Positions 28,521 to 38,274 of a stretch of 64,000 nucleotides of DNA are shown here, piece after piece (positions within the stretch are counted from its first letter, which is position 1; each line of letters starts with the position of its first letter). The stretch spans positions 2,435,001-2,499,000 of the forward strand of contig NZ_CP036498.1 of assembly GCF_018279705.1 (NCBI RefSeq), read 5' to 3'. The notes under the pieces are model-generated. The model searched no databases. It was not told the DNA's origin and was given only the letters and a program-made list of their open reading frames with translations. The DNA comes from Tardiphaga alba. Lineage in GTDB: Bacteria > Pseudomonadota > Alphaproteobacteria > Rhizobiales > Xanthobacteraceae. The translations under genes and the position numbers were made by a program.

Positions 28521-29126
28521 CTACAGCCGCGTCGCCACGTCCGGTGCCAACTTCTTGCCTTCGTCCGGAGCCTTGGCAGCAGCCGAGCGAAGTTTCGGCA
28601 GGATGTCCTCGGCGCGGTCGGCGGTCAGCACCTCCAGCGGCAGGGTCGGCCGGATGAAAGCGGTGCTGCGCATATGCGTCAGCAAGGTCAGCAGCGGCTC
28701 CCAGAAATTGTCGATATTGGCCAGCAGGATCGGCTTGCTATGCCGGCCGAGCTGCTGCCAGGTGAGCTGTTCGACCAGTTCTTCCAGCGTGCCGATACCG
28801 CCGGGCAGGGCAACGAACGCATCCGAGCGTTCGAACATCAGCCGTTTGCGCTCATGCATGTCATGGGTGACGATCAGCTCCTGGGCGCCGACCAGTGCGT
28901 TCTCCCGCTTGGTCAGGAATTCCGGGATGATGCCGGTGACGTGGCCGCCATGGTCCAGAACCGACTTCGCAACTGCACCCATCAGGCCGATGGAGCCGCC
29001 GCCATAGACGAGGCCGATACCGTTCTCGGCCATGGTCTTGCCAAGCGCGATCGCTGATTCGACGAAAAGGGGATTGGTGCCGGGGCCGGAGCCGCAATAG
29101 ACGCAGATCGTTTTAAGTGTGCTCAT
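28521..29126 (-). CDS. LOG-family (TIGR00730) Rossmann protein
   Basis: A 201-residue protein from the ATG at 29126. VYCGSGPGTNP, GLVYGGGSIGLMGAVA and ALPGGIGTLEELVEQLTWQQLG are the diagnostic LOG motifs; PGGxGTxxE holds catalytic residues. LOG enzymes release nucleobase cytokinins from their riboside monophosphates; many bacterial members act on AMP or have unknown substrates. They were often mislabelled lysine decarboxylases, but no PLP site is present here. Confidence 0.88.
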   Translation of the reverse strand: MSTLKTICVYCGSGPGTNPLFVESAIALGKTMAENGIGLVYGGGSIGLMGAVAKSVLDHGGHVTGIIPEFLTKRENALVGAQELIVTHDMHERKRLMFERSDAFVALPGGIGTLEELVEQLTWQQLGRHSKPILLANIDNFWEPLLTLLTHMRSTAFIRPTLPLEVLTADRAEDILPKLRSAAAKAPDEGKKLAPDVATRL

Positions 29127-29332
29127 GATTTGGCATGTGGCATTGCCCCATGACACGGTCAAGACGCGCCTGATCGCATGGCGGGAAATTGATCCCGGGA
29201 ACACGCTACCGGCCGGAAAACTATTCTCCGCAGAGGTGCGACAATCCGCCAAAGCTCCTATATGAGCATTATGAGAATGACGTTTTCCTGCGCGGCCCGG
29301 CGCCGCTGCTTGCTTGTTGTCGGGCGCGATTG

Positions 29333-31299
29333 ATGGCTGAGACCAATCCCAAACAGACGAATGGCGAGACGCCGGCGAAAGCGCTGGAGCAGGCCACATT
29401 GGTCGGCACCCTCGCGCATCTGTGGCCCTATATCTGGCCGGGCGACCGTGCCGACCTGAAGCGCCGCGTCGTCTGGTCGATGGTGCTGCTGCTGGTCGCG
29501 AAGGTCGCAACGCTGATCGTACCCTTCACCTTCAAATGGGCGACCGATGCGCTGAGCGGCACCGGTTCGGCGCCGGTCGCGCCGTCGAACTGGATGCTGT
29601 GGCTGATTGCGTCGCCGATCGCGATGACGGCGAGCTATGGTCTTGTGCGCGTCCTGATGGCCGTGTTCACGCAATGGCGCGACGGCATCTTTGCCAGCGT
29701 CGCCATGCATGCGGTGCGCAAGCTCGCTTATCTCACTTTCGTGCACATGCACGAGCTGTCGCTGCGCTTCCATCTCGAACGCAAGACCGGCGGCCTGACG
29801 CGCGTGCTCGAACGCGGGCGCGAAGGCATCGAGGTCATCGTCCGCATGGTGATCCTGCAGGCGATCCCCACGGTGGTCGAGCTGGCGCTGGTGATGGCGG
29901 TGCTGGTCTGGCAATTCGACTGGCGCTATGCCGCTGTGGTCGCGCTGACCATCGCCATATACTGCTACTTCACCTATGTCGCGACCGAGTGGCGGATCGA
30001 GATCCGCCGCAAGATGAACGAGTCCGACACCGAGGCGAATACCAAGGCGATCGACTCGCTGCTCAATTACGAGACGGTGAAGTATTTCAGCGCCGAAGCG
30101 CGCGAGGCGGAGCGCTATGACCGCTCGGTCGCGCGTTTCGAGCGCGCCAGCGTGAAGACCTATACGTCGCTGGCCGTGCTCAATGCCGGGCAGGCGGTGA
30201 TCTTCACCATCGGCCTGACGCTGACCATGATCATGTGCGCCGTCGGCATTCGCAACGGCACCCACACCGTGGGCGATTTCGTCATGGTCAATGCCATGAT
30301 GATCCAGCTCTATCAGCCGCTCAATCTCGTCGGCATGATGTATCGCGAGATCAAGCAGGCGATCATCGATATCGAAAAGCTGTTCGGCGTGCTCCATCGC
30401 GATACCGAGGTGAAGGACCGTCCGGGTTCGAAGCCGCTGTCCGTCGCCTCCGGCGCGATCCGCTTCGACGATGTGCGTTTCGCCTATGATCCGGATCGGC
30501 CGATCCTGAAGGGGCTGAGCTTCGAGGTGCCCGCCGGCAAGACGGTGGCCGTGGTCGGGCCGTCCGGTGCGGGAAAATCCACCATCTCGCGGCTGCTGTT
30601 CCGGCTGTACGACGTCTCAGGCGGACGCATCACCGTCGATGGGCAGGACATTCGCGACGTCACGCAATCGTCGTTGCGCTCGGCGATCGGCATGGTGCCG
30701 CAGGACACGGTGCTGTTCAACGACACCATCCGCTACAACATCCGCTACGGCCGCTGGGATGCCAGTGATGCCGAGGTCGAGGACGCCGCCCGCATGGCCC
30801 AGATCGACCCGTTCATCCGCATGGCCCCAAAGGCTACGACACCGAAGTCGGCGAGCGCGGGTTGAAGCTGTCCGGTGGCGAAAAACAGCGTGTGGCGATT
30901 GCGCGCACGGTGCTGAAGGCGCCGCCGATCCTGCTGCTGGACGAGGCGACATCCGCGCTCGACAGCCACACCGAACAGGAAATCCAGGACGCGCTGGAGA
31001 AGGTGTCCAAGGGGCGCACCTCGCTGGTGATCGCGCATCGGCTCTCTACCATTGTCGGCGCCGACGAGATCATCGTGCTGGAGCAGGGCCGTATCGCCGA
31101 ACGCGGCACCCATGCGCAGCTGCTTGTCGCCGATGGCCTTTACGCCAGCATGTGGAACCGGCAGCGCGAGGCGGAAGCGGCGCGCGAGAAGCTGGCGCAG
31201 ATCGGCGAGGATAATGTCACCGCCCCGAACCGCCGGCCACCCCCGGTCGCGGAGGAGGGGGGCGAAGAGGCCGTCACCCGGCCTGACGCTGCGGAATAG
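29333..31299 (+). CDS. Atm1/HMT1-type ABC exporter, frameshifted
   Basis: A half-transporter with a six-helix exporter domain (about residues 20-310) fused to an ATPase. Close relatives export glutathione-linked sulfur or metal compounds. The ATG at 29333 precedes [12 protein letters not shown]. Walker A GPSGAGKS, the Q-loop [14 protein letters not shown], signature [13 protein letters not shown], Walker B LLLDEAT and AHRLSTI are all present but in two frames. At about 30832 two Gs stand where three are needed for [21 protein letters not shown]. Correction gives about 655 residues. Without it, the product would stop before the signature motif and be inactive. Confidence 0.87.
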
Positions 31300-31303
31300 T
31301 TCT

Positions 31304-31383
31304 TTCCCCTCGCCACCGCGCAGCGTAGCTGCGTGGGGGAGAGGGTGGATCGACCGCGATAGCGGTCGAGACGGGAGAGGGGG
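31304..31383. repeat. intergenic palindromic repeat, CTCTCCC family (copy C)
   Basis: TTCCCCTCGCC and GCAGCGTAGCTGC are followed by GGGGGAGAGGGTGG, a GACCGCGATAGCGGTC hairpin and GGGAGAGGGGG. It fills the gap between the ABC exporter and the DUF559 gene and ends at the DUF559 start codon. Confidence 0.7.
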
Positions 31384-31785
31384 ATGTCGCGGGAGCAAGC
31401 CAAAGCCTTGCGCAAGGACATGACGGATGCCGAACGGCGTCTGTGGTATCTCCTGCGCGCGCATCGCTTCCAGGGATTCAAGTTCAAACGTCAGGTGCCG
31501 GTCGGGCCGTTCGTCATCGATTTCGCCTGCATGGGGCTCAAGGTGCTGATCGAGGTCGATGGTGGGCAGCATGCCGAGAACGAGGCCGATCTCCGGCGGA
31601 CGAAATGGCTCGAAAGTCGAGGGTTTCGCGTTTTGCGGTTCTGGAATAATGAGGTGCTCAAGAATACGGGCGCGGTGCTGGAAGAGATTCTAAGCGCTGT
31701 GACTGTAGACAGCCCCTCTCCCGGCGCGCCGCTTCGCGGGCGCCACCCTCTCCCGCATGCGGGAGAGGGGAAAAAAGAACAGTGA
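31384..31785 (+). CDS. DUF559 protein (PD-(D/E)XK endonuclease-like)
   Basis: A 133-residue protein. Core residues 1-105 match DUF559: [38 protein letters not shown] (Asp of the nuclease core), LIEVDGGQH (E-x-D-G-G-Q-H) and [13 protein letters not shown]. The fold is Vsr-like; its targets are unknown. The last 25 or so residues (from [10 protein letters not shown]) are translated from a repeat element. The start codon also sits at the edge of another repeat copy, so the gene is framed by repeats on both sides. Confidence 0.82.
   Translation: MSREQAKALRKDMTDAERRLWYLLRAHRFQGFKFKRQVPVGPFVIDFACMGLKVLIEVDGGQHAENEADLRRTKWLESRGFRVLRFWNNEVLKNTGAVLEEILSAVTVDSPSPGAPLRGRHPLPHAGEGKKEQ
31709..31772. repeat. 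palindromic repeat, CTCTCCC family (copy D), inside DUF559 3' end
   Basis: GCCCCTCTCCC, a GGCGCGCCGCTTCGCGGGCGCC stem and CCCTCTCCCGCATGCGGGAGAGGGG make a strong double hairpin. It encodes the C-terminal residues of the DUF559 protein and ends just upstream of psd. Confidence 0.75.
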
Positions 31786-31789
31786 GCCC

Positions 31790-32488
31790 ATGTCCATCGC
31801 CAATTCCATCCGTGGCCAGATTCCGCCGATCCATCGGGAAGGCTATCCGTTCATCGGCATTTTCGCGCTGGCGAGCCTGGTGTTGTTCTGGATCTGGACC
31901 CCGCTCGGCTGGATCGGAACCGGTCTCACGGTCTGGTGCGCGCTGTTCTTCCGCGACCCCGTCCGCGTCACCCCGATCCGCGAGGGCGTGGTTGTGTCGC
32001 CGGCAGACGGCAAGGTTTCGATGGTGCAGCCGGTTCTGCCGCCGGCCGAGCTCGGCCTGGGCGACCAGCCGCTGCTGCGCATTTCGGTGTTCATGAGCGT
32101 GTTCAATGTCCATGTGAACCGCAGCCCCGTGGCTGGCCGGATCGAGCGCATCGCCTATCGGCCGGGCAAGTTCATCAATGCCGAGCTGGACAAGGCCAGC
32201 GAGGACAATGAGCGCAATTCGCTGGTCATCTCGACCCCCGGCGGCCGGATCGGCGTGGTGCAGATCGCCGGCCTCGTGGCCCGTCGCATCGTGTCCTTCG
32301 TGCGCGAGGGCCAGGTGCTGGGCGCCGGCGAGCGTTTCGGCCTGATCCGTTTCGGGTCCCGCCTCGATATCTATCTTCCCGAGGGCAGCAAGGCCCTGGT
32401 CGCGGTCGGCCAGACCGCCATTGCCGGCGAAACCGTGCTGGCGGATTTCAGCATCGGCGACGGTGGACGGACCTACCGGGTCGATTAA
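31790..32488 (+). CDS. psd: phosphatidylserine decarboxylase proenzyme
   Basis: Forms phosphatidylethanolamine. It is 232 residues from the ATG at 31790, the short alphaproteobacterial type. One or two membrane helices lie at about 20-52. Self-cleavage should occur between Gly189 and Ser190 in [11 protein letters not shown], making the pyruvoyl group on the small subunit. Conserved VVSPADGKV (70-78) and [10 protein letters not shown] (104-113, with the essential histidine) are present. pssA follows after 85 bases, as in most relatives. Confidence 0.95.
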   Translation: MSIANSIRGQIPPIHREGYPFIGIFALASLVLFWIWTPLGWIGTGLTVWCALFFRDPVRVTPIREGVVVSPADGKVSMVQPVLPPAELGLGDQPLLRISVFMSVFNVHVNRSPVAGRIERIAYRPGKFINAELDKASEDNERNSLVISTPGGRIGVVQIAGLVARRIVSFVREGQVLGAGERFGLIRFGSRLDIYLPEGSKALVAVGQTAIAGETVLADFSIGDGGRTYRVD

Positions 32489-32573
32489 CCGCGCCAACGG
32501 GCTTCCAGGCGTGTCTGGAGGCCCGACGGGCGGCATCATGGCGGAGCGGGGTAGGCTCTGCTAAGGGTGAACC

Positions 32574-33425
32574 ATGCAAATGCCAGATCAATCCCAGACC
32601 CCCGACACTCGCCGACGCCGGTTCCGCACCATCCCGATCCGGATGCTGGTGCCGAATTTGATCACGCTGCTGGCGATCTGCGCCGGCCTCACGGCCATCC
32701 GGCTGTCCACCGAAGGGCGGATGGAACTCGCGGTGGCCGCCATCGTGTTTGCCGCGGTACTGGACGGCGTCGATGGCCGCATCGCCCGCATGATCAAGGG
32801 CCAGTCGAAATTCGGCGCCGAGCTCGACAGCCTCGCTGATTTCGTCAATTTCGGCGTGGCGCCGGGCCTGATCCTGTATTTCTGGCAGCTTCACGATCTC
32901 AGCAATGTCGGCTGGATCGCCTCGATGGTGTTCGCCATCGCAGGCTCCCTGCGTCTGGCGCGATTCAACGCGACCATGGACGATCCGGACAAGCCGGCCT
33001 TTGCGGCTAATTTCTTCACCGGCATGCCGGCGCCGCTGGGCGCCATCACTGTCATGCTGCCGGTGTATCTGTCGTTCCTGGACGTGCCGAAGCCGCCGGC
33101 GGTGGTCACCACGGCCTATGTGCTGGTGATCGCGTTCCTGATGGTGTCGCGCCTGCCGGTGTTCTCCGGCAAGGCCGTGAACATGCGGGTGCCGCGCGAG
33201 CTGGTGCTACTGATCTCGGCCTCGGTGGTGCTCTTCGTGGCGCTGTTGATCGGCTATCCCTGGCACATGCTGTCGCTGATATCGGTCTTCTATCTCGCCA
33301 CCCTGCCATTCGGCTGGAAGTCGTATCGGCAGCATGAGCGCGCATTGGCGGCGCAGACGGCCGCCAGCGAGCAGCCGGTGGGGGCGTCGCCGCCACCCGA
33401 GGATCGGCCAACGCCTTTGCCCTGA
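32574..33425 (+). CDS. pssA: CDP-diacylglycerol-serine O-phosphatidyltransferase
   Basis: Makes phosphatidylserine, the substrate of Psd, at the inner membrane. It is 283 residues with about eight hydrophobic segments. The CDP-alcohol phosphotransferase motif is complete: LDGVDGRIARMIKGQSKFGA followed by ELDSLADF, giving D-x2-D-G-x2-A-R-x8-G-x3-D-x3-D. The N-terminus (1-20) is basic and the C-terminus (after about 255) is Pro/Ala-rich and probably cytoplasmic. Confidence 0.95.
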   Translation: MQMPDQSQTPDTRRRRFRTIPIRMLVPNLITLLAICAGLTAIRLSTEGRMELAVAAIVFAAVLDGVDGRIARMIKGQSKFGAELDSLADFVNFGVAPGLILYFWQLHDLSNVGWIASMVFAIAGSLRLARFNATMDDPDKPAFAANFFTGMPAPLGAITVMLPVYLSFLDVPKPPAVVTTAYVLVIAFLMVSRLPVFSGKAVNMRVPRELVLLISASVVLFVALLIGYPWHMLSLISVFYLATLPFGWKSYRQHERALAAQTAASEQPVGASPPPEDRPTPLP

Positions 33426-33484
33426 TCGGCAACCCAGAACATCCGGCAACGACCGGAGCAAAAATCAAAAAGGGAGAAAACAAC

Positions 33485-34201
33485 GTGACCAAGCCCGAAC
33501 CGCTGCTGCCTGAATCCGTGCTCGAAGCGCTCCGCCGCATCGATACGCCGACCATCTGCAATGCGCTGGAGCTGGTGGCGCCCGAGCGTCGTCTGATCGG
33601 TTACACGACGCGCCCGCTGGTTTGCCCGTTTCCCGATCTGCCGCCGATCGTGGGCTATGCGCGCACCGCGACCATTCGCGCCACAACGGCGTCGGGTCTG
33701 CCTGCCGCCGAGCAGAAGAAGCGCCGGCTGGACTATTACGAATATGTCGGCAGTGGCCCCGGACCGCAGATCAGCGTGATCCAGGACATCGACGGTCCCG
33801 ATGCCGGCTATGGCGCGTTCTGGGGCGAAGTGAATAGCGCGATCCACAAGGCGCTCGGTTGCCTCGGCGTCATCACCGACGGTTCGATCCGCGATATCCC
33901 GCAATGGGCGGAAGGATTTCAGGCGCTGGCCGGCTCGCTCGGCCCGTCGCATGCGCATGTGCATGTCACCGATTTCGGCAAGGAAGTGCGCGTCGCCGGT
34001 ATGACGGTCGCGTCCGGCGATCTCATCCATGCCGACAGCCATGGTGCCGTGGTCATACCGCCTGACGTGGCCGCGAAGCTGCCTGAAGCAGCGGAATTGT
34101 GTGCGCGCCGTGAAGAGCCGATCCTCGCGGTGGCGCGTGATCCCGGATTCTCCATGGCCAAGCTGCGTGACGCGATGGCCAAGGCGGCCGAAATTCACTG
34201 A
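33485..34201 (+). CDS. RraA-like / HMG-aldolase-type protein
   Basis: A 238-residue protein of the RraA/MenG-like family. RIDTPTICNALEL, GYARTATIRA, GAFWGEVNSAIHKALGCLGVITDGSIRDI and GDLIHADSHGAVVIP are the family core; GxxR...D binds a divalent metal and pyruvate or oxaloacetate in the aldolase members. True RraA regulates RNase E but is shorter (about 160 residues). This longer form is more likely a catabolic aldolase or decarboxylase. A GGGAGAAA ribosome site lies before the ATG. Confidence 0.78.
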   Translation: MTKPEPLLPESVLEALRRIDTPTICNALELVAPERRLIGYTTRPLVCPFPDLPPIVGYARTATIRATTASGLPAAEQKKRRLDYYEYVGSGPGPQISVIQDIDGPDAGYGAFWGEVNSAIHKALGCLGVITDGSIRDIPQWAEGFQALAGSLGPSHAHVHVTDFGKEVRVAGMTVASGDLIHADSHGAVVIPPDVAAKLPEAAELCARREEPILAVARDPGFSMAKLRDAMAKAAEIH

Positions 34202-34223
34202 AGCAAACCGATATCGACGAGCG

Positions 34224-34255
34224 AAATGCGGAGACGGAAACGTCTCCGCATTTTT
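34224..34255 (+). terminator. rho-independent terminator after the RraA-like gene
   Basis: AAATGCGGAGACG and CGTCTCCGCATTT form a perfect 13-bp stem with a GAAA loop, ending in a T-run. Confidence 0.92.
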
Positions 34256-34278
34256 CGTTCCAGCGCCGGTTTGTCGCG

Positions 34279-34293
34279 TTAATTGCTGGTTAA
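34279..34293. promoter_or_regulatory. candidate CtrA-binding site upstream of motA
   Basis: TTAATTGCTGGTTAA has the full TTAA-N7-TTAA form. It lies about 120 bases before the motA start, after the previous gene's terminator, so it sits where a motAB promoter would be. CtrA controls flagellar genes in many alphaproteobacteria. Confidence 0.55.
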
Positions 34294-34415
34294 TGCGTGG
34301 TGAACGGTAACCCGTCCTTAATCGCCGTATCGTTAAGTGGCACCGTGCGCTGCATTGTGAGCGCGCCGCCGTCCAGGACGGGCGTTGGTCGATACGCGTT
34401 GGCGTCGGAGTTGTT

Positions 34416-35189
34416 ATGGATATTACAACACTGCTGGGTTTTGTCGCCGGCGTAATCGTGATGGTGACGCTCGTCCTGATGGGCGGCAGCTTCAGCATGT
34501 TTTACGACATCCACGCCGTCATCATCATCTTCGGCGGGTCGTTCGCAGCAACCCTTATCCGCTTCCCGCTCTCCTCGATTCTTCACGGCATGCCGCTCGG
34601 CGCCAAATTCGCATTCACGCTGAGCCGCCTGAATGCCCGCGACCTCGTCGACGAACTCGCCCGCATCGCCGAGATCGCGCGCAAGCAGGGGCCTGTCGGT
34701 CTCGAAAAAGTCGAGACCAATGACGCCTTCCTCGCCAAGGGCATTCGCTTCGTGGCCGACGGCTACGACCTCGAATTCATCCGCGACAATCTCGAGCGCG
34801 ACCGCGACAACTTCCTCATGCATCTCGACGAAGGTTCGAAGATCTATCGCGCCATCGGCGACTGCGCCCCGGCCTTCGGCATGATCGGTACGCTGATCGG
34901 CATGGTGCAGATGTTCTCGAACATGTCGGACCCCTCGAAGCTCGGCCCGTTCATGGCGGTGGCGCTGCTGGCGACGCTGTATGGCGCCATCGTCGGCAAC
35001 CTCATCTGTCTGCCCATCGCCGACAAGCTGCACGTCAAGGTGCTCGACGAGGAGACGAACCGCACGCTGATCATCGACGGCATCCTGATGATCCGTGACA
35101 GCAAGAGCCCGGCGCTGGTGCGCGAAATGCTGCTGGCCTATCTGCCCGAGAAGCATCGCCACGAAGAGGGTGAGCCGGTCCCGGCATAA
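34416..35189 (+). CDS. motA: flagellar motor stator protein MotA
   Basis: A 257-residue stator subunit with four membrane helices (about 5-22, 30-50, 150-170 and 182-203). It shows the conserved MotA/ExbB channel segment CAPAFGMIGTLIGMVQMF, containing the proline needed for torque, and a large cytoplasmic loop (55-145) with charged residues that contact FliG. It is 29 bases upstream of motB. No other flagellar genes are in the window, so this is an isolated stator pair. Confidence 0.9.
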   Translation: MDITTLLGFVAGVIVMVTLVLMGGSFSMFYDIHAVIIIFGGSFAATLIRFPLSSILHGMPLGAKFAFTLSRLNARDLVDELARIAEIARKQGPVGLEKVETNDAFLAKGIRFVADGYDLEFIRDNLERDRDNFLMHLDEGSKIYRAIGDCAPAFGMIGTLIGMVQMFSNMSDPSKLGPFMAVALLATLYGAIVGNLICLPIADKLHVKVLDEETNRTLIIDGILMIRDSKSPALVREMLLAYLPEKHRHEEGEPVPA

Positions 35190-35218
35190 TCGTCCAGGGA
35201 TCTGCGGAGTAGCGGCAG

Positions 35219-36049
35219 ATGGCCAAGAAAAAACGCGGCGAGGCACATGGTGGTCACGGCTGGTTCGTGACCTTCGCCGATTTGATGGCGCTGCTGCTCA
35301 GCTATTTCGTGATGCTCGTCGCGTTCTCGAGCCCGGACGGCGCGAAGCTCAAGGTCGTTGCCGGTTCGGTGCGCGAAGCCTTCGGTGTGCAGAGTGACTC
35401 GCGCTATTCCGGCGTCATCGAGTCGGATGGTCTGCCGACGCGCGGCATGACCAAGAACAAGGATCACGTCTCGCCGCAGGACGCGTCCAACATCACGAGT
35501 CCCGACGAAAAAACAGCAACGGCGCGGCCCTCCGGCGCCAAGCTGAAGATGGATCGCGAATTCGCGCTGGCCTCGGCATCCCTTCGCCAAGCACTGCAGG
35601 ACATGCCGGAGATCAACGAGATCTCGAAGAACATCATGTTCGAAGAGACCAAGCAGGGACTCAATCTCGAAATCATCGATCAGAACGGCCGTTCGATGTT
35701 CGCCGATGGCTCCAAGGTGCCGTATGAGCGGACGCGGCAACTGCTGCAGAAGCTCGCGGTTCCTCTGAAGGCGACGCCGCTTCGGGTTGCGATCGTCGGT
35801 CACACCGCGGCCGGCTTCGTGCCGGCGCGGACCGACTACGATGCATTCGATCTGTCGTCGGATCGTGCCAATGTCGTCCGGCAAATTCTGGAGCGCGAAG
35901 GGCTGCCGTCGTCGCATATCTTCTCGGTATCGGGGAAGGCGGATGCCCAACCGCTGTTTCCCGACGATCCGACCATGGCGGCCAACCGGCGCGTGACCAT
36001 CACGCTGATGCGGGAAGATCCGCCGCTGCCGCCAAACCTCAAGCCGTAA
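35219..36049 (+). CDS. motB: flagellar motor stator protein MotB (OmpA-type)
   Basis: A 276-residue partner of MotA. The single membrane helix (about 17-38) contains the proton-binding Asp21 in FADLMALLLSYF. The linker is followed by a C-terminal OmpA-like peptidoglycan-binding domain (about 150-268) with VAIVGHTAAG, DLSSDRANVVRQILE and AANRRVTITL. The arrangement is standard for MotB, and the spacing to motA implies co-transcription. Confidence 0.9.
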   Translation: MAKKKRGEAHGGHGWFVTFADLMALLLSYFVMLVAFSSPDGAKLKVVAGSVREAFGVQSDSRYSGVIESDGLPTRGMTKNKDHVSPQDASNITSPDEKTATARPSGAKLKMDREFALASASLRQALQDMPEINEISKNIMFEETKQGLNLEIIDQNGRSMFADGSKVPYERTRQLLQKLAVPLKATPLRVAIVGHTAAGFVPARTDYDAFDLSSDRANVVRQILEREGLPSSHIFSVSGKADAQPLFPDDPTMAANRRVTITLMREDPPLPPNLKP

Positions 36050-36065
36050 TGCTCAAATCACAAAG

Positions 36066-36116
36066 CTAGGCCTGGTTCGTCAAAGACGGACCTTAGCCTA
36101 GTCAAATCCTTTTTTT
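36066..36116 (+). terminator. likely terminator after motB
   Basis: CTAGGC...GCCTAG with inner GGTTCG/CGGACC pairing forms an imperfect hairpin (36066-36101), and a seven-T run follows at 36110. The eight-base gap between stem and T-run makes it non-ideal. Confidence 0.45.
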
Positions 36117-36247
36117 GCTGCTCCACGCCCATTTTACGAGGGGCGGGGAGAGGCATATGGCCGTGGGATCGGCTAGGCTGGCGGTTGACTGGCAATGTCC
36201 GGCGCGCCATAGCGGGCGCCGGATTGTCCTAAGGCGTCACGAGCAGC

Positions 36248-38149
36248 ATGGCTGTCACGGAAACAACAGGCGAAGGTACGACCGAAGCTCCGGCGCATGC
36301 CAGTTTCTGGTCGCTCATGGTCGGCAGCATCGGTGTCGTGTTTGGCGACATCGGAACCTCGCCACTCTACGCATTTCGCGAAGCGGTACATGGCGCCACC
36401 CATGGCGGACCGGCGACGCCGGTCGTCGTGCTCGGCGTGTTGTCACTGATCCTGTGGGCGCTGTTTATCGTCGTCACGGTGAAATATGTGCTGTTCCTGC
36501 TGCGCGCCGACAACAATGGCGAGGGCGGAACACTGTCGCTGATGGCGCTGGGCCAGCGCGCGCTTGGCCGCCAGAGCTGGGTGCTGCTGGCGCTCGGCGT
36601 GCTCGGCGCCTCGATGTTCATCGGCGATTCCATGATCACGCCGGCGATCTCGGTGCTGTCGGCGGTGGAAGGCCTCAAGCTGAAGGCGCCGGCACTCGAG
36701 CATTACGTCGTGCCGATCACGATCATGATCCTCGTCCTGCTGTTCTCGGTGCAGCGCATCGGCACCGGCAAGGTCGCATCCGCCTTCGGGCCGGTGATGA
36801 TCACGTGGTTCACGGCGCTGGCGCTGATGGGCGCGTCGCACATCTCCGACGATCCCACCGTCCTCTATGCGATCAATCCGTATTACGCCGTCCAGTTCAT
36901 GATGAGCCATGGCGTCGTCGGCCTGGTCACGCTGGGGGCCGTGTTCCTCGCGGTCACCGGCGGTGAAGCGCTCTATGCCGATCTCGGTCACTTCGGTCGC
37001 CGGCCGATCCAGTACGGATGGTTCTTCTTCGTCCTGCCGGCGCTGCTGATCAATTATTTCGGGCAGGGCGCACTGGTGCTCTCGAACCCGGCGACCATCG
37101 AAAACCCGTTTTATCTGATGGCCCCGGAATCGATGCTGGTTCCGCTGATCGTGCTGGCAACGGCAGCCACCGTGATCGCCAGCCAGGCCGTCATCACCGG
37201 CGCCTATTCGCTGGTGCGCCAGGCCGTGCAACTCGGCCTGTTGCCACGTTTCGAGGTGGTGTTTACCTCCGAGACCCATGCCGGTCAGATCTATCTGCCG
37301 CGCGTCAATCGCCTGCTGCTGATCGGCGTGGTGTTGCTGGTCCTGTTGTTCAAGTCGTCCAGCGGCCTCGCCTCCGCCTATGGCATCGCCGTGTCCACCA
37401 CCATGGTGGTCGATGGCATCATGGGTTTTGTGGTGATCTGGAAGCTGTGGAACTGGAAGGCCGCGACCGCTTTCGCATTGATCGCGCCGCTGGTCTTCGT
37501 CGATCTCGCATTCCTTAGCGCCAACCTGCTCAAGCTGCTGGAAGGCGGCTGGGTGCCGTTGCTGTTCGGCCTGCTGATGGCCGGCATGATCTGGACCTGG
37601 CGCCGTGGCGCGGCCATCCTCATCCTCAAGACCCGTCGCACCGAAGTGCCGCTGCGCGACCTCATCAAGAGCCTCGAGAAGCGTCCGCCGCATATCGTCA
37701 AGGGCACCGCGGTGTTCCTCACCAGCGACCCCGAATTCGTGCCCACAGCGCTGCTGCATAACCTCAAGCACAACAAGGTGCTGCACGAGCACAATGTGAT
37801 CCTGACCATCGAGACCGCGCAGACGCCGAAGGTCGATGTCTCCGAACGGGTGCGGATGGAGAACATCAGCGACAAGTTCTCGATGGTGCGATTGCGCTTC
37901 GGCTTCATGGAGCAGCCCAACGTCCCCAAGGCCCTCGTGATCGCGCGAAAACTTGGCTGGCAGTTCGACATCATGGCGACGTCGTTCTTCGTGTCGCGGC
38001 GCTCGCTGAAGCCATCGGCGCAATCGGGCATGCCGCTGTGGCAGGACCATATCTTCATCGCGCTCAGCCGCTCAGCTAATGACGCCACCGATTATTTCCA
38101 GATCCCGACCGGCCGGGTGGTGGAAGTAGGTACTCAGGTGACGATCTAG
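36248..38149 (+). CDS. kup: Kup-type potassium transporter (copy 1)
   Basis: A 633-residue low-affinity K+ uptake protein, probably a K+/H+ symporter. Twelve membrane helices fill residues 20-460, and a cytoplasmic C-terminal region (about 480-633) follows. Signature segments: [74 protein letters not shown] second kup starts 125 bases downstream. Tandem kup genes are common in this bacterial group. Confidence 0.95.
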   Translation: MAVTETTGEGTTEAPAHASFWSLMVGSIGVVFGDIGTSPLYAFREAVHGATHGGPATPVVVLGVLSLILWALFIVVTVKYVLFLLRADNNGEGGTLSLMALGQRALGRQSWVLLALGVLGASMFIGDSMITPAISVLSAVEGLKLKAPALEHYVVPITIMILVLLFSVQRIGTGKVASAFGPVMITWFTALALMGASHISDDPTVLYAINPYYAVQFMMSHGVVGLVTLGAVFLAVTGGEALYADLGHFGRRPIQYGWFFFVLPALLINYFGQGALVLSNPATIENPFYLMAPESMLVPLIVLATAATVIASQAVITGAYSLVRQAVQLGLLPRFEVVFTSETHAGQIYLPRVNRLLLIGVVLLVLLFKSSSGLASAYGIAVSTTMVVDGIMGFVVIWKLWNWKAATAFALIAPLVFVDLAFLSANLLKLLEGGWVPLLFGLLMAGMIWTWRRGAAILILKTRRTEVPLRDLIKSLEKRPPHIVKGTAVFLTSDPEFVPTALLHNLKHNKVLHEHNVILTIETAQTPKVDVSERVRMENISDKFSMVRLRFGFMEQPNVPKALVIARKLGWQFDIMATSFFVSRRSLKPSAQSGMPLWQDHIFIALSRSANDATDYFQIPTGRVVEVGTQVTI

Positions 38150-38274
38150 CGCGTCGCCTTTGTCATTCCCGGTTCCCCGATTTGCGCTAGACTGGCTGCG
38201 ACCATCGGAGCCGGGAACGGCCTCGCTGCCCCGCTGTTCATAACAGTCCCGCGAATACGCCTGAGGCCAATCCC

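Noticed and set aside
34340..34365. Possible sigma-54 promoter (TGGCAC...CTGCA) before motA
   Set aside because: The GG to GC spacing is 11, not the 10 required, and the -12 element is weak.
36443..38050. 535-codon frame antisense to kup
   Set aside because: His/Asp/Gln/Arg-rich shadow of a membrane protein gene.
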